A stretch of DNA of 64,000 nucleotides. Source: Acanthaster planci. Lineage: Eukaryota > Echinodermata > Asteroidea > Valvatida > Acanthasteridae. The stretch covers positions 13,407 to 77,406 of the forward strand of contig NW_019091581.1 in assembly GCF_001949145.1 (NCBI RefSeq), in the 5' to 3' direction. Made by a program: the position numbers and the translations under genes. Shown piece after piece: positions 11,546 through 22,570 of the stretch. Position 1 is the stretch's first letter. Each line of letters begins with the position of its first letter. The notes below the pieces were generated by a model. The model did no database searches and had not been told where the DNA came from. It worked only from the letters and a program-made list of their open reading frames with translations.

Positions 11546-12457
11546 AAAGCTGACAACTTTCTTAGGTAAGTTCTCTACTGAAAATCTAGACAAAATTGAC
11601 CGACCGTGGTAAAAGAAAATACCACTGACCAAGGATTTGAGAATGATGCCATAAAACACACACATTATTATGACAAGACCCCAAACGAAACTTCTTAAAC
11701 CTTCCCAGATAGTTGATTCCTTGGACTATAATTTTTTTGTCGTCTAGACCTAGCCGAGGTCACATGGAAAAACAGTAACCCATTCACACTGATTGAAATT
11801 ACTGCTCACAATTTAACTTTTTCCCTCTCTACAGCCGTGGTCACGCTCTACAACTGACCCATTCCTACTGATTGCAAAGACTTATTGTCAAGCTAGGCTT
11901 GCTCTTTTCTTTCTCTTTGGTTGTTGTTAAATGCCAGCACTCCAAATATTAAGAAGAGTTAGAGTTGACCCAATAAACACGAGAAAAATCCATCCAGAGT
12001 GTCGTCAAAGCCCCTTTGAGAAAACTGCTTTCCCAACATAGCCTCCACACTGTAATAGTACTGCTGATCCATGGCATGGTTTCCGAACACGCTGCACGGT
12101 GTTGTATCAATCAGTCCTGTCTGTGACGCCAATGTAAAATCTGGTGATGAACTCACCCTGTCCTTGGCCTGGGCAAACTCCGACGAGCCGTGCAAGGGGT
12201 CTTGTTAATACACAAGAAATTACCAACCCAGAAAACTAACATTCTCAGTTTTTAAATCAGTAATAGGCCTACTACCTCTTTAATATATCCTAAGATTAAG
12301 AACTGGAGAACATATAAACTCAGATCAGAAGTTGTGCCATGTAAAAAAGGTCAAAGTGTCAAGCACACAATAACTATACAGTGGACCCGTCCATTTACAG
12401 GAAAGGAGTAGGGCAAAGACCCAGTCCCTATAAATCCCAAGGCGCAATCTTACTTCA
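11546..12457. other. Non-coding stretch with one unassigned open frame
   Basis: A minus-strand frame at 12195-11959 (78 codons, ending in GFFSCLLGQL) has a protein-like composition, but no recognised domain and no clear splice sites. Nothing else is supported. Confidence 0.3.
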
Positions 12458-13573
12458 TACCGTACCATTTAGATGTCAGTCTAATGTCTGAGTTTAGTAA
12501 AGCATTTTCACATTCCAGTGGAAATTAAACTTCATTGCCTATTCAGGAATCAGAAGACAGTGCTTTAATTACTTCTGACATTTGTTGGTACGATTAATGT
12601 CTGAAAGTTTCTAAAAAGCTACAGGATCTGTCAATCACTCGAACTTATTCATGGTGCTGCATGTACCAATGCAATGGGATTTAATCCAACGCGCACGGCA
12701 TGGCACTGACTCACAAAAGGCCGCAAGATCATTCGGCGTCCCTTGACTGAAGTAGGAAACGTACAAATAAAATCTGAAACTTATGATTTTTCTTAAGTTT
12801 GAATAAAATGACGAAAGGTTGAATGAAACAGAGGCAAAAAGTGTCATTTAGCACACTCTAATAATTAATCACGCAGAAACTGAATGTTCCTTGGGTTGGG
12901 TCCGAGTTGGCAGGGTCCGAGTTAGTTATGGGTCCAAGTTAATTATGGGTCCGAGTTGGTTGTGGGTCCGAGTTGGCATTGGGTCCGAGTTGGCGTGGGT
13001 CCGAGTTGGTTTTAGTCCGAGTTGACTCGAAACTGGCCTACATACACAGTATATCATGTGTGTAGCATAATGGGTTTCGAGTCAACTCGGACCCACAACC
13101 AACTCGCACCCATATAAACTAACTCAGACCCACCCCGAGTCAACTCAGACCCAACCAGAGGAATGTTTCTGTGTGATTAATTACCAGAGTGTTCTAAATG
13201 ACACTTTTGGACTCTATTTTATTCAACCTTTCATTATTTTATTCAAACTTAACAAAATCTTAAGTTTTAGATTTCATTTGTCCATATCCTACTTCAGTCA
13301 AGGGATGCCAAATGAACTTGTCACCTCTTGTGAGCCTGGGCCATACCACGTGCATCAGTTTAAATCCCAGTGCATTGCTACATGCAGCACCATGAATGAG
13401 TTTGAATGATTGACAGATCCTATAGCTTTTTTAGAAACTTTCAGACATTAACCGTACCAACAAATGTCAGAAGTAATTAAAGTGCTGTCTTAGGCAATGA
13501 AGTTTGATTTACCTGGAATGTGAAAATGCTTTATTAAACTCAGACATGAGATTGACGTTTAAATGGTACGGTA
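12458..13573. mobile_element. Large foldback element (long inverted repeat)
   Basis: Two arms of about 500-550 bp are inverted around a centre near 13050. The outer ends read TACCGTACCATTTA on the left and its complement TAAATGGTACGGTA on the right. Further in, both arms share AGCTACAGGATCTGTCAAT-type sequence, and a pair of mirrored frames (12847-12635 minus, 13173-13409 plus) encode similar peptides such as ISYFSQG and CSTMNEFE. These are an inverted-repeat consequence, not genes. The inner parts consist of GGGTCCGAGTTGG repeats. This is a foldback or MITE-like non-autonomous DNA element; the family is not assigned. Confidence 0.85.
12895..13030. repeat. GGGTCCGAGTTGG tandem repeat
   Basis: Seven or more copies of a 13-18 bp unit, GGGTCCGAGTTGG with short variable spacers, form the inner left arm of the foldback. 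The complementary form (CAACTCGGACCC) occurs at 13080-13160. Confidence 0.9.
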
Positions 13574-13867
13574 TAAAATTCTTTACGAGACGAAATTAAA
13601 CGTTTTAAATTGTGATAAATTATTATCCCTTACACTGCAACTTTTCAATTGATACGTAAACCCTAGATTAAACGGGAATGATTAGAATTTGATAAAAGTT
13701 TACATGTAAATGATTATCTAGGGTACTGCTTAAAAGAATTGAAGGTTTCAAACCAGAACATCTTTAGAAGCAAGAATATTTTGGGACCCATGCTGAAAGC
13801 CTCGCTGCTGGGGCTGCCAGGCTTTGCACATTTAAATATTAACACAAATTTGCCAAAACAGTATAAG

Positions 13868-13965
13868 GCTCGGTGGGTCTGAGTTGACTCGCAGTGGGTT
13901 CTCGTTGGCATGGATCCAAGTTGGCATGGGTACGAGTAGGTTTGGGTCCGAGTTGACCTGATCCT
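13868..13965. repeat. Second GGGTCCGAGTTG-type array
   Basis: Copies of the same unit (GTGGGTCTGAGTTGACTCG, GTTGGCATGGATCCAAGTTG, GGGTCCGAGTTGACC) recur about 300 bp outside the right end of the foldback. This points to a related but separate element or a fragment of one. Confidence 0.75.
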
Positions 13966-14162
13966 ATATGATGTAGCCCTATGGTCTATTGAAAGGTTGT
14001 GATGAAATTTCACTTGTGAAATTTGAGAAATGGAGGTAAAAAATAGTGCTCTAAGTTGGTGCATGGAGGAAGGACACAATGGTTACTGAATCATCGGGCG
14101 AAATATCAAAGTGCGCCACGTTATGGTATGGTACTATGTCGTACAGGGACGGTGGTAAGAAT

Positions 14163-14768
14163 AATCAAATGTAGCCCTACTAGTGTGGCACAGACTTTCA
14201 CTCCTGATGCATCCTTAGCCACACATTCGTATACGAAATTTCGTGTCGGCATACTGAAATTATTATCATCGTGGGTTCAATTTCTTTTGCACAGAGAGAT
14301 GATCCTTAGCCTCTCCGCTTTCTTAGCGCCATTTATTGAATGATTTCACTCTTGTTGTTCTGATATTTTCCAGTCTTTTTGCCTTCACCCATTTAATCTC
14401 AAGGGCTCGCTCTCACAATCGCCATCTTTAAAACATGGCCGTTGAACAGTACGTCACTTGACCCCTCGTCGTCCTTATTTTAAAGATGGCGACTGTGAGA
14501 GCGAGCCCATGAGATTGACTGGGTGAAGGCAAAAAGACTGGAAAATACCAGAACAACATGAGTGAAATCATTCAATAAATGGCGCTAAGAAAGCAGATAG
14601 GCTACGCGTGCTAAGGATAATCTCTGTATGCAAAAGAAATTGCACCCACGATAAGTAGAAGCGCCGAAAATTTTCAGTACGCCGACACGAAATTGCTTAT
14701 ACGGATGTGTGGCTAAGGATGGAGCGGGAGTGAGAGTCCGTGCCGCACTAGTGGGGCTAAATCAAATG
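14163..14768. mobile_element. Second foldback element
   Basis: Arms of about 270-290 bp (14163-14434 and 14477-14768) are near-perfect inverse complements. Outer ends carry CAAATGTAGCCCTACTAGTG and its complement CACTAGTGGGGCTAAATCAA. The inner ends contain CGCCATCTTTAAAA and TTTTAAAGATGGCG around a ~40 bp loop. Shared internal words include TTCACCC...TTTTTGCC and GCCATTTATTGAATGATTTC. No transposase is encoded. The arms are more alike than those of the neighbouring foldback, so this insertion is probably younger. Confidence 0.9.
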
Positions 14769-16551
14769 CAACATATTCAACTTAGTTTGATTCAGATTAG
14801 AGGTGAAAAGTAGTCACCAGAAGTAGTAAGTCAATGCTAAAACTAACCACAGTAATCTCTCGTGCATTGAACGAACACTGGGCACATATTTTGCATAAAC
14901 ATCTCCTTATTTAACACACAAAAAATGAAGTTACCTTTCGTTTGCTTGCTCTACAAAGCCAGCCAACGCACGTGGGCATTTTCACGCGAATGCTGAACAG
15001 CGCACCAATGTCAGTTACAGCGCCCCCTATATGATTGAACTAAACGCACTCGCGCCCGATTATTGTATAAAAAAAATCATCTCTAGACTACGCTCGAGCT
15101 CACTATTTTGTCGACCCTAGGTTCATTACAATGCGAGGTGCCATAATCGGGACAGATCGTAGAAATAATTATAAAAATCATGAATTTGGGACAAGTACTG
15201 TAGCTTCCAACTCGCTTTGTTTTGCTCACAAAGACGTCCAACTTGTAGGCCTATTTTGAACAGAGGTGGGTGGCTAAATGAGCGCATAATTTGACTAAAT
15301 GTTTGGTAAGGGAAGGCGAATAAAAAATTGAAATTTAAAAAAAAATGTGGCCAACCCTTGTGAAGATTAGAAGAAAATTGCAATTGATTAACTCATCCTA
15401 TTCGTTGGAAGAATTTTGAGTCAAAGCCAACCACAAAATAACTTACTTTTAGAATTTCTTGTAAAGAAAACAAATCAATGTACATGTATTTGCAGTGTGT
15501 GTATGCTGAAGTATAATACAGCATTCCGTTGTCTGGTACAGATATCTACGGCGGGATATGGGTTGAATGCATGTAAAAGACTTTGTTAGGGGATTGGTGA
15601 TAAATAAATAAAGTTGGCAGCCTGGGACATGGGTTAATATTTTCTTGTTTTTTTTTTTCAGCCAAAATGATCTCATACTGTCAGAAACACTTGACCACTC
15701 CAGCAATATTGTAAAGATCCAAGTTTTCTCTTTGCAATTATTTTTCTAGCATTTTGCAGACACAGCAGCCTAAAGTCACGATTACAACGATGTTGGATAC
15801 ACTTCTTGTGTCATCAGGTGGTCAGATTTTGATTGTGTTGCCAATCATCTCATTTTTTCTAATTACTCAGGCACCTCATCCAACTTTCTTATTACATGTC
15901 ACGTCATCAAGCTTTCTGATGAGCTGGTCGACGAGTCAATAATTAACTAAACGGTGGATATAATCTGATAAATTCTGTCCAAATACATGTAGAAGGGTAA
16001 TATACACTGATAACACGCTGACTGATTGATTTCCGCCAATGGTACCCTATATCTACATGCTAATCACATTCAGTGTTCTTGTACAACTTCAAAATGTAAC
16101 AGTGACTTTGAACAAAGTCACTGTAAAGGCACATGTGACATGTACATGTAAGTCCACTTTGCTGAAATTAAAATGACGTCATAATGGCATCACCAATGGT
16201 ACACCACGCTCATTCTGGTTGCGCTTACCCACGATAAAGAAGCATTCGCACATCGTCCTGTGTGGAATTTAGTAGGTCGACGTTACTGTAGGACACTGAT
16301 CCAGTGGGCAACAGACAAAAATGATTAATTAATAAATGATCACGAAAAAAGGAAACAGCAGAAAGTCACATGCTCTGTCCACAGACAGACATGTGCTTGT
16401 TTTTTTTACTCTAAATCCATAGTATTTACACGTTTTTGATCTCCACCCGTTTTGCCCCATTTTTTACTCCAATTTTTTTTTTAAAACTTTGGGAGATACA
16501 CTGTACTTGGAAAACAACTTGAAATGTAGTGTTCATCTTAAGGTATCTCAC
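14769..16551. other. Non-coding stretch downstream of ZU5/death-domain gene
   Basis: No clear exon was recognised. The death-domain exon (16935-16552) ends at a GTGAGAT donor, so the 3' coding end and polyadenylation site of that minus-strand gene should lie here or beyond, but I cannot place them. A full CRE-like palindrome outside any gene follows at 16174-16181. Confidence 0.35.
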
Positions 16552-16935
16552 GGCTGTTTGCCCCTGGGTTTGGGTGTGTATTATTGAGCTGGTAATGATC
16601 TCAACACCATTTTCCAATCCAAGTTCTCCAAACACTCTGATCAGGTACTCAATTGCATCTTTATCCACAATGCCATGCAGTCTGCGCACTCCTAAGTAGG
16701 CTTTCAGTAGCTCCCTGGTTGGACATTCCATGCGTTCAGCTTTTCTAATGAACCGATAACCTCTTGAAGTAAACCATTCAGCCAGTGCAATCCAGTTCCT
16801 ACCATCCTCTCTATCTGCATCGAGATGTTCACACAGGTCCATCAGCTTTTGCTCTTGTAACCCAAAGCAACCAGTGTAGCCAATGATGTCGTCTACAATG
16901 TGAGCTTGTCTTCTGAATTCAGCACCAACTTCAGC
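16552..16935 (-). CDS. Death-domain exon
   Basis: The acceptor is a strong pyrimidine tract with CTAAC branch-like sequence followed by CGAAG at 16936. The donor is GTGAGAT after 16552. The exon is 384 bp (128 codons), phase 0 to phase 0, without stops. Positions 16850-16560 fit the six-helix death-domain pattern: D-x-x-x-G-x-x-W near the second helix, then alternating hydrophobics and an ...L-G-L-E-N-G-V-E-I end. The larger open frame running past 16552 is intron read-through. Confidence 0.75.
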
Positions 16936-18984
16936 CTTCGTTAGAAGACAAGAAAAAAATGAAAAGAACTTGACGAACTGTAAAATGTATGCAATATCCG
17001 TATCAATTTTAATGTGAAAAAATGATCGAAACTTGTTTTGAAACTGCAGTTCACTTATCTTACCCTGACTTCATCGCGGGGAGCTGGAGCTGGTGCCCAA
17101 AATAAAGACGAATACAGGGACACAATGAAGTTGTCTGTACATTGAATCTATACCTCCAACTACAAAATGCATCTGCCCAAGATTTGACATACACTTCACG
17201 TAAGATAAATGAGCCAGTTTGGTATTCCATCAGCGCATGCCCAGTACAAGGCTATTCAGGAATAGCAATACATGAACGCATAATAGTCTGTCCTATCAGC
17301 ACAGTCATACGCTTACTCACGCGCACGCACGCTTTGTTTCTAAAAGACCTTGGCTCTTTGAAAATACCGAACTGGCTCATTGGTTAGCAGGATGATCTCG
17401 TTTGAAAATAAAAGGATGCAGCTTAACTGCAAAAGCTGCATACAAGGAATGGTGTATAAGCATGTGGGTTAAAGTACGGTAGAAATTAGAGGAGGGTCCT
17501 TCATAATGCTTTGATTAAGCTGAAACAATCATATCAAAGTGAATAAACTATAATGCAAACGAAGTATTTCAAAAGTCCAGGTTTCTGATTTTTGTAATTT
17601 TTCCAAAGCGTAAATTTTGCCACTCACCGTTGCTTGTCCTGGATACAGTGGCAGAATGGTTTTGAGAGAATCAGCTCACTCGCCTCCGTGGTAAATGCCT
17701 AAATCACAAAACAGATCGTGACCTAAAAGAAGACGCCATGAGAACTAGGCGTCTTGAAGTGAAAGGTTCTGGAATTCCACGGTTGCTTCCATATTGCTTC
17801 CTGGTTGATTATTTGTATCTAAGTGAAGCAGATATCTGATTACAAATTAGATATTGTCGGAACCAAATGAAGGGTCAAACTATAATTCATTATACATGTA
17901 CATATATTATATTCATTATATTATCGTTCCTTATCGTAGGCTTCGGTCTAATTATGTTTCATAGCGCAGTAGGTTGACAAATAGAACTACACATGACTAT
18001 GAAACATTTCGGCAATCAAAAGTAGAAGTCATGCAGGTGATAACGCTCGCGGACAGGTGGTGTGCACGCGTTACATACCTCTTCGACCAATAGGATGTCA
18101 TGATTTGCTAAGAACGTGCGCCTCAAGCTGAAGAATGTGAGTGTGACTGCAGACAGTAATGGCATTCCTAGGAAGTGTAAGGGATTCCCCCTTCCTAAAA
18201 AAAGAAAGAAAAAGCAGCAATGGGGCCACTTTTGAAAATAATGACAGTTGCGAGTCCCAGAACCTCCCTTGATGACCCCAATTAGACTATGTTGCCCAAA
18301 TATAGAAAAACAATTTCATTCTACCAGAAAAAAAATCTTCAGCAATTACAACAAATTTGCTATGCTGCTGTCCTACCCGAAGACCTCCCGGTGCACTTAA
18401 ATTAAGATCACACATAAAAAAAACTTAGGCACTGTTCACACCATAAAAGAACTTAGGCACTGTGGACACCATAAAAAACCTAGTCACTGTGGACACGATA
18501 AAAACCTGAGCACAGTTCATACCATTAAAAAAAAACAGGGCACAGTTGACACCATACAAAACCTGGGCACTGTTATGGCACATCCGAATCTCTGTGGTGA
18601 TCTCTCGTGTTATTGCAGCGTGATGAGGGAAAGTCAGTTCCGCACTTCAGGACCGCATTGTATCACCGGTGATAGGGAGATCTCTTTTGAATCAAACCCC
18701 TCGACCGTCTCTGGAGGGGGGCTGGTGAAGAAGTATACCATCTTCGGAGGGCCTGCTGCAATTATGCCTGGTGGGATGATCAGCCTCGCATCGTACTTTT
18801 CCAGGGACAAGCTTCCACCTCTGTTGTCAAAGTAACCAAGGGAGATGTATGATTGCTGGTGGCGTGTATAGAGCCTGTTCTCGTCATTCAACCCCTCTTT
18901 CAGCGTCTTGTACAATTCTAACGCTCCCTTTAAAAGGAGATGTGTGGCCTTGCTGGACGGGGTGAAAGTTGTGGACTTTTTTGC
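16552..18984 (-). CDS. ZU5 plus death-domain protein (UNC5-tail-like), partial
   Basis: Two conserved domains lie in order on the minus strand. A ZU5 exon starts at 18984 behind a TTTTTCAG acceptor and reads AKKSTTFTPSSK, then GYFDNRGGSLSLEK, ARLIIPPGIIAAG, then LSPVIQCGPE; 'RGG-x-L ... IPPGAI ... LSPVVxCGP' is the ZU5 signature. About 1.7 kb downstream, a 384 bp exon (16935-16552) encodes a death domain (LCEHLDADREDGRNWIAL, then a C-terminal IRVFGELGLENGVEII). ZU5 followed by a death domain is the arrangement of UNC5 cytoplasmic tails and of UNC5CL and PIDD-like adaptors, which signal through death-domain pairing in the cytosol. Two candidate small exons lie between (18193-18079 and 17698-17628). 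The N-terminus is not found, so receptor or soluble adaptor is open. A frame break occurs just after the CGPE motif near 18645, so a pseudogene is possible. Confidence 0.65.
17628..17698 (-). CDS. Candidate small exon between ZU5 and death domain
   Basis: The segment is 71 bp, open, bounded by TTTTGTGATTTAG (acceptor) and GTGAGTG (donor), starting in phase 0. It encodes AFTTEASELILSK followed by PFCHCIQDKQR. Its starting phase matches the end phase of the candidate exon at 18193-18079. No domain is recognisable; it may be part of a diverged UPA-like linker. The exon that would connect it (phase 2) to the death-domain exon was not resolved. The splice model is unproven. Confidence 0.3.
18079..18193 (-). 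CDS. Candidate exon after ZU5
   Basis: The segment is 115 bp, with a TTTCTTTTTTTAG acceptor and a GTATGT donor, and is open in the frame that reads RGNPLHFLGMPLL through ILLVEE. The splice signals are good but the translation has no recognised domain, so it is offered only as a candidate. Confidence 0.3.
18424..18575. repeat. Tandem repeat, ~27-30 bp unit
   Basis: Five to six copies of a unit like TAGGCACTGTGGACACCATA followed by AAAAAAC. The array abuts the 3' side of the broken ZU5 exon. Confidence 0.9.
18620..18984 (-). CDS. ZU5-domain exon
   Basis: Open from the TTTTTCAG acceptor (ending 18985) to about 18622. ZU5 core motifs are RGGSLSLEK (about 18810), IIPPGIIAAG (about 18775) and LSPVIQCGPE (about 18665-18636). 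Directly after this the frame stops, but the next frame continues AELTFPHHAAITREI, matching the usual post-CGP segment of ZU5. A one-base indel therefore lies near 18640. No good donor precedes the break. Confidence 0.7.
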
Positions 18985-19284
18985 CTGAAAAATACACTAG
19001 AACTAGTTTCCTCCCCCACATGGAGTGGGTCGGGTCCCCTAGAGATACTTACCCCTGCCCAGCCTACATATGCAAATTTCCCATGTGCCTATTACAATTC
19101 GCTGAAAATACTTGATTATGCATACTGCCCCTTGACCCTCCACAATGCACTGCGAGCCCACCGCCATGTTCGTCCTTCTTTTCGAAGCGGTTCCTTTCAG
19201 TTACTAAAAGGAACATAAGGCGGGTGTCACAAGAGCGAGCACTCACCAAGAGAAGCTCCTCAGTCGAAGTATCAACCGCCCGGC

Positions 19285-19495
19285 ATCATGTTGTGCCAGC
19301 CAGATCCCCTGATCGATCGCCCATGTGAAGAGCTGCCACGCAAGGGCGCAGGAGTTGATGAGGGCGAGTGCCACCCTGACAATTGATGTACGCTACTGTC
19401 CTTGAGGCGTCACTCTGGACTCGAGCGGAACCTAAGTGGCAAAGAGTGTTGAACACCGCTTGGAGTTCTACGACGTCGATATGTTTGCCTCGAAA
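19285..19495 (-). pseudogene. DIRS-like retroelement RNase H fragment
   Basis: The minus strand is open for about 68 codons and reads RGKHIDVVELQAVFNTL, then VQSDASRTVAYINCQGGTR. The 'H-I-x-V-x-E-L-x-A-V ... D-x-x-x-x-V-A-Y-I-N-x-Q-G-G-T-R' series is typical of the RNase H domain of DIRS1-type tyrosine-recombinase retroelements. Only this domain is left; neither the RT nor the recombinase is visible nearby. It lies upstream of the ZU5 exon and is unrelated to it. Confidence 0.7.
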
Positions 19496-19869
19496 GGCAG
19501 TGTCCTAGATCCCGGAGGCATGGAGTGGAGAGAGGCTCCCCCATCTACCGTATTTGCCAAGAAATGAATAATGAACCTTGTTACATTGTACTATGTTCAA
19601 AGCGGCCGTTTGTATCCTTGAGTTAAGAGAACTACGGCCATATCATTACAAGCCTGGGAAATGAAGGTCATTCCGCATGCATTGCAAAACTAGAGAAATT
19701 GCAGGTAGGGAGCGTCCAGAGACGGATTTAGACGGACTTAGATTAAAGGAGCGTGTAGAATTTCGACAATGTGACGTTCGGTGAACTTGGACGCCCGAGG
19801 CGTGGATAATGAATTGAATGGCGTGATCACCGGTCAGAAATACAGGGGAGCCTGTTCGGAGATCTTGGT

Positions 19870-22570
19870 TGATTGTTACCGCGCCTGAGTGCCCCGAGTG
19901 CAGGGCTCGATGGGGCACTGGGTCTGCCAGAATCATTGGACAAGCAGCTCAAGACCTCTCGGCAGACCCTCCGAGATACAGTCCAGCCCAGAGATTTCTC
20001 CAAGATTCAAGCCCTCACCTGCAGTCATCTGGACTCAATGCGTACAAGACTACTCGCCAAAAGCAGATTAAAAAAATTGCCAAGCTGTGCCCCAAACACC
20101 TTATTTGGAATAGGCGATCCCCTATATCTCTTTTTCCACCTCAACCAAGCCGGGCCCAGCACCTTCGATCTCAGCAAGCTTTCAACAAAAAGTAGGCCCC
20201 AAGTGGCCCCGAGTCAGAGAGCGTTCACAGCGCTCAAGAACCTACGTCAAGATGAGTCCATCCACATCCTGCCAGCAAACAAAGGTAATGCAACAGCAGT
20301 CGTGGATAAGTCCGACTATGTCAGTAAGGTCACTGACATGCTCTCCACCCCTACTTTGCGCCCCCCTGCAGAAAGACCCCACTCCGTCTGTTGAACGGAA
20401 GATCGCCAGCAAGTTGTTGGCACTCTACCACTCCGATGCCATCCCCTACCAACTGTACAGACAGTTCAGAAACGCCCAGCTCCACCTGCCCCAGGTTCTT
20501 TGGTCACCCGAAGATACACAAACCTGGCACCTCACTCCGTCTCATCGTTGCCTCAAGAGGAGGCCCCACCTACAACACCGCCAAGCACCTTACCGCAATT
20601 CTCCAACACTTGGTGGGTAAATCCCCGCATCATGTGTCCAACTCTGATCAGTTTCTTCAGATGATCAAGCAGCTTCACCTCAGCCCTGACGACATCATGG
20701 TTAGCTTTGATGTCGTTTCCCTCTTCACCAACGTCCCCACAGGCAAGGCCTGCGTCATTGCCAAAGAACGTTTAGAGCAAGACTGCACTCTCTTTGAGCG
20801 CACAGCCCTATCCCTGGACCAAATCCATGACCTGTTGCTAACCTGCGTGTTATGTACCAGAGGTTGCCAACTCAAACACAGAAAATATGCACAACAACAG
20901 GGCAATGCATAGAATTATTTACATAATTTCAATTAACAAAATAAACCACATATAACAAAACAATGGGCTTGCATTAGCGAGATTAGAAACGGCCATGCCA
21001 AGCAAAACAAAATTAATAAAGCAGCCATGCACAAAAAACGTTAAGGTAACATTTTATAAACACACAACTCGGCCAAGCAAAGGAAAACATTAACCCTAAC
21101 ACTCCTCAGTCCTCCAACAGGTGAAGGATTGAGGAGGGTTAGGGTTAATACAAGACAGTAATTTTAACTTACGAAAAATAAAAACAGCTACCCGGTCGGT
21201 GCAGAACGGTGAGCACAGCCATCAAGGCTGCACCCCCTGAACAGGACCGCCACACCAGCATGGACTCCAGTCACCACGAGAACCAACCACCACCGGTAAG
21301 CCCACAGGTAGATCCAAGCAGCAATGTAGCCTTCTTTGGAACAGGTGTGCGGACCTCAAACTATGCTCACGCACGTTCGCCATAATTGACTCCGACCGAG
21401 ACAGAACAGCTCACTATTAGGCCTTACATGCTGAACGAGACATTCCATGCAAACAAAAAGAATCATACAGCTTTCGCATTCAGCGAACGGTTACAAAAGA
21501 CTAGTATGAGTAGAGAGGTTATGTAACACTGCGTCTCGTTATCCAGCTTCAGATGGAGGGACAAGTTCTTCAAACAGTCATATCTGGGACCTCCACAGGA
21601 TCTCCTCTATCCCCGGTCCTGGCTGACATGTTTGTGGAAGTCCTCGAGAATACAGTGCTTGACACAGCATATCACCGCCCAAGTACCTGGCTACACTATG
21701 TGGACGACACCGTCATTTGGCCACATGGCCCCCAGCACCTGCAAGCGTTCCAGGATCACCTCAACGACCTGCATTCCAACACCAAGTTCACCATGATGCA
21801 AGAGGAGAGGAATTCCATTCCTTTCCTAGATGTCAAGGTCTCCTGGGTCCCTGGGGCATGCCGTCTACCGCAAGCCGACCCACACAGACCGTTACCTGCA
21901 CATCGCGTCGTTCAGTCAACCGTGCCCTGGTGCAGCGAGCCTACAAGATTTGCGACCAAGAACACATACAAGAAGAACTCAAGCACATCTCAAGAGCCCT
22001 CAAGCACAACGGTTACTGCCAAGATCAAGAACCAAAGTCTACTGTCTCTCGGGTCTCCTATACCCAAAGTCAACCACCCTCGTACAAGGCAACAGTGACC
22101 CTACCATACATAGGAAATGCATCCTACAAGATCTAACGCATCCTTCACCAAGCCAACATCAGAGTATTCTACACTGCAGCCAAGAAACTTTAAGCCACCC
22201 TACAGACCCACAAGAGCAAGCAAGACCATCAGACGAAAGCTGATGTCTACAGGATTCCCTGCGAATGTGGGAAGCGGTACATAGGCGAGACTGGCCGGGA
22301 CTTGCCTGGACTTGCCTACCAGACTCAAAGTGCACATCGCCCATGGACGCAGAGGTGACTACGAAAAATAAGCGATTGTCAAACACTCACACATCAAGGG
22401 TCACGTCATCAACTGGCAAGCAGTTCAACTCATCGAGATATACAAGCACGACGCAGTCCCCCAAGACATTGGGTTCCATCACTATATCAGCTCCTCCTCC
22501 CAACACACCCAATACCCCACTGCCAAGCATAAGCATCGTGTGTGTTTTGCCAAGTTTGACATGGAAAATG
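19870..22570 (+). mobile_element. Penelope-like element (RT plus GIY-YIG), degenerate
   Basis: A plus-strand path through several frames matches Penelope-like elements in domain order. The N-terminal part (about 19900-20350) ends with LRQDESIHILPANKGNATAV VDKSDY. The RT core follows: HPKIHKPGTSLRLIVASRGG (about 20507-20570), then VSFDVVSLFTNVP (about 20700-20740). After an insertion come GTSTGSPLSPVLADM (about 21590-21635) and the catalytic HYVDDTV (about 21697). Then FLDVKV, VYRKPTHTDRYLH (about 21855-21900) and RALVQRAYKIC follow. The end has a GIY-YIG endonuclease start, YRIPCECGKRYIGETGRD (about 22250-22305). These elements prime reverse transcription at a nick cut by the GIY-YIG enzyme. 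At least three frame changes plus the insertion make this copy inactive. Confidence 0.9.
20861..21542. mobile_element. 682 bp insertion in the Penelope-like RT
   Basis: The RT reading stops making sense after CVLCT at 20860 and resumes at about 21547 with QMEGQVLQ. The insert is flanked by a repeated CCAG (20857-20860 and 21543-21546), consistent with a 4 bp target-site duplication. Inside is an imperfect hairpin with telomere-like words, ATTAACCCTAACACTCCTCA at about 21091 and GGAGGGTTAGGGTTAAT at about 21134. No coding domain and no clear terminal inverted repeats are seen, so the class is unknown. Ends do not follow GT-AG, which argues against an intron. Confidence 0.65.

Noticed and set aside
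20861-21542. Intron inside the Penelope-like RT
   Set aside because: Some Penelope-like elements retain introns, but the boundaries here are CCAG direct repeats rather than GT-AG.
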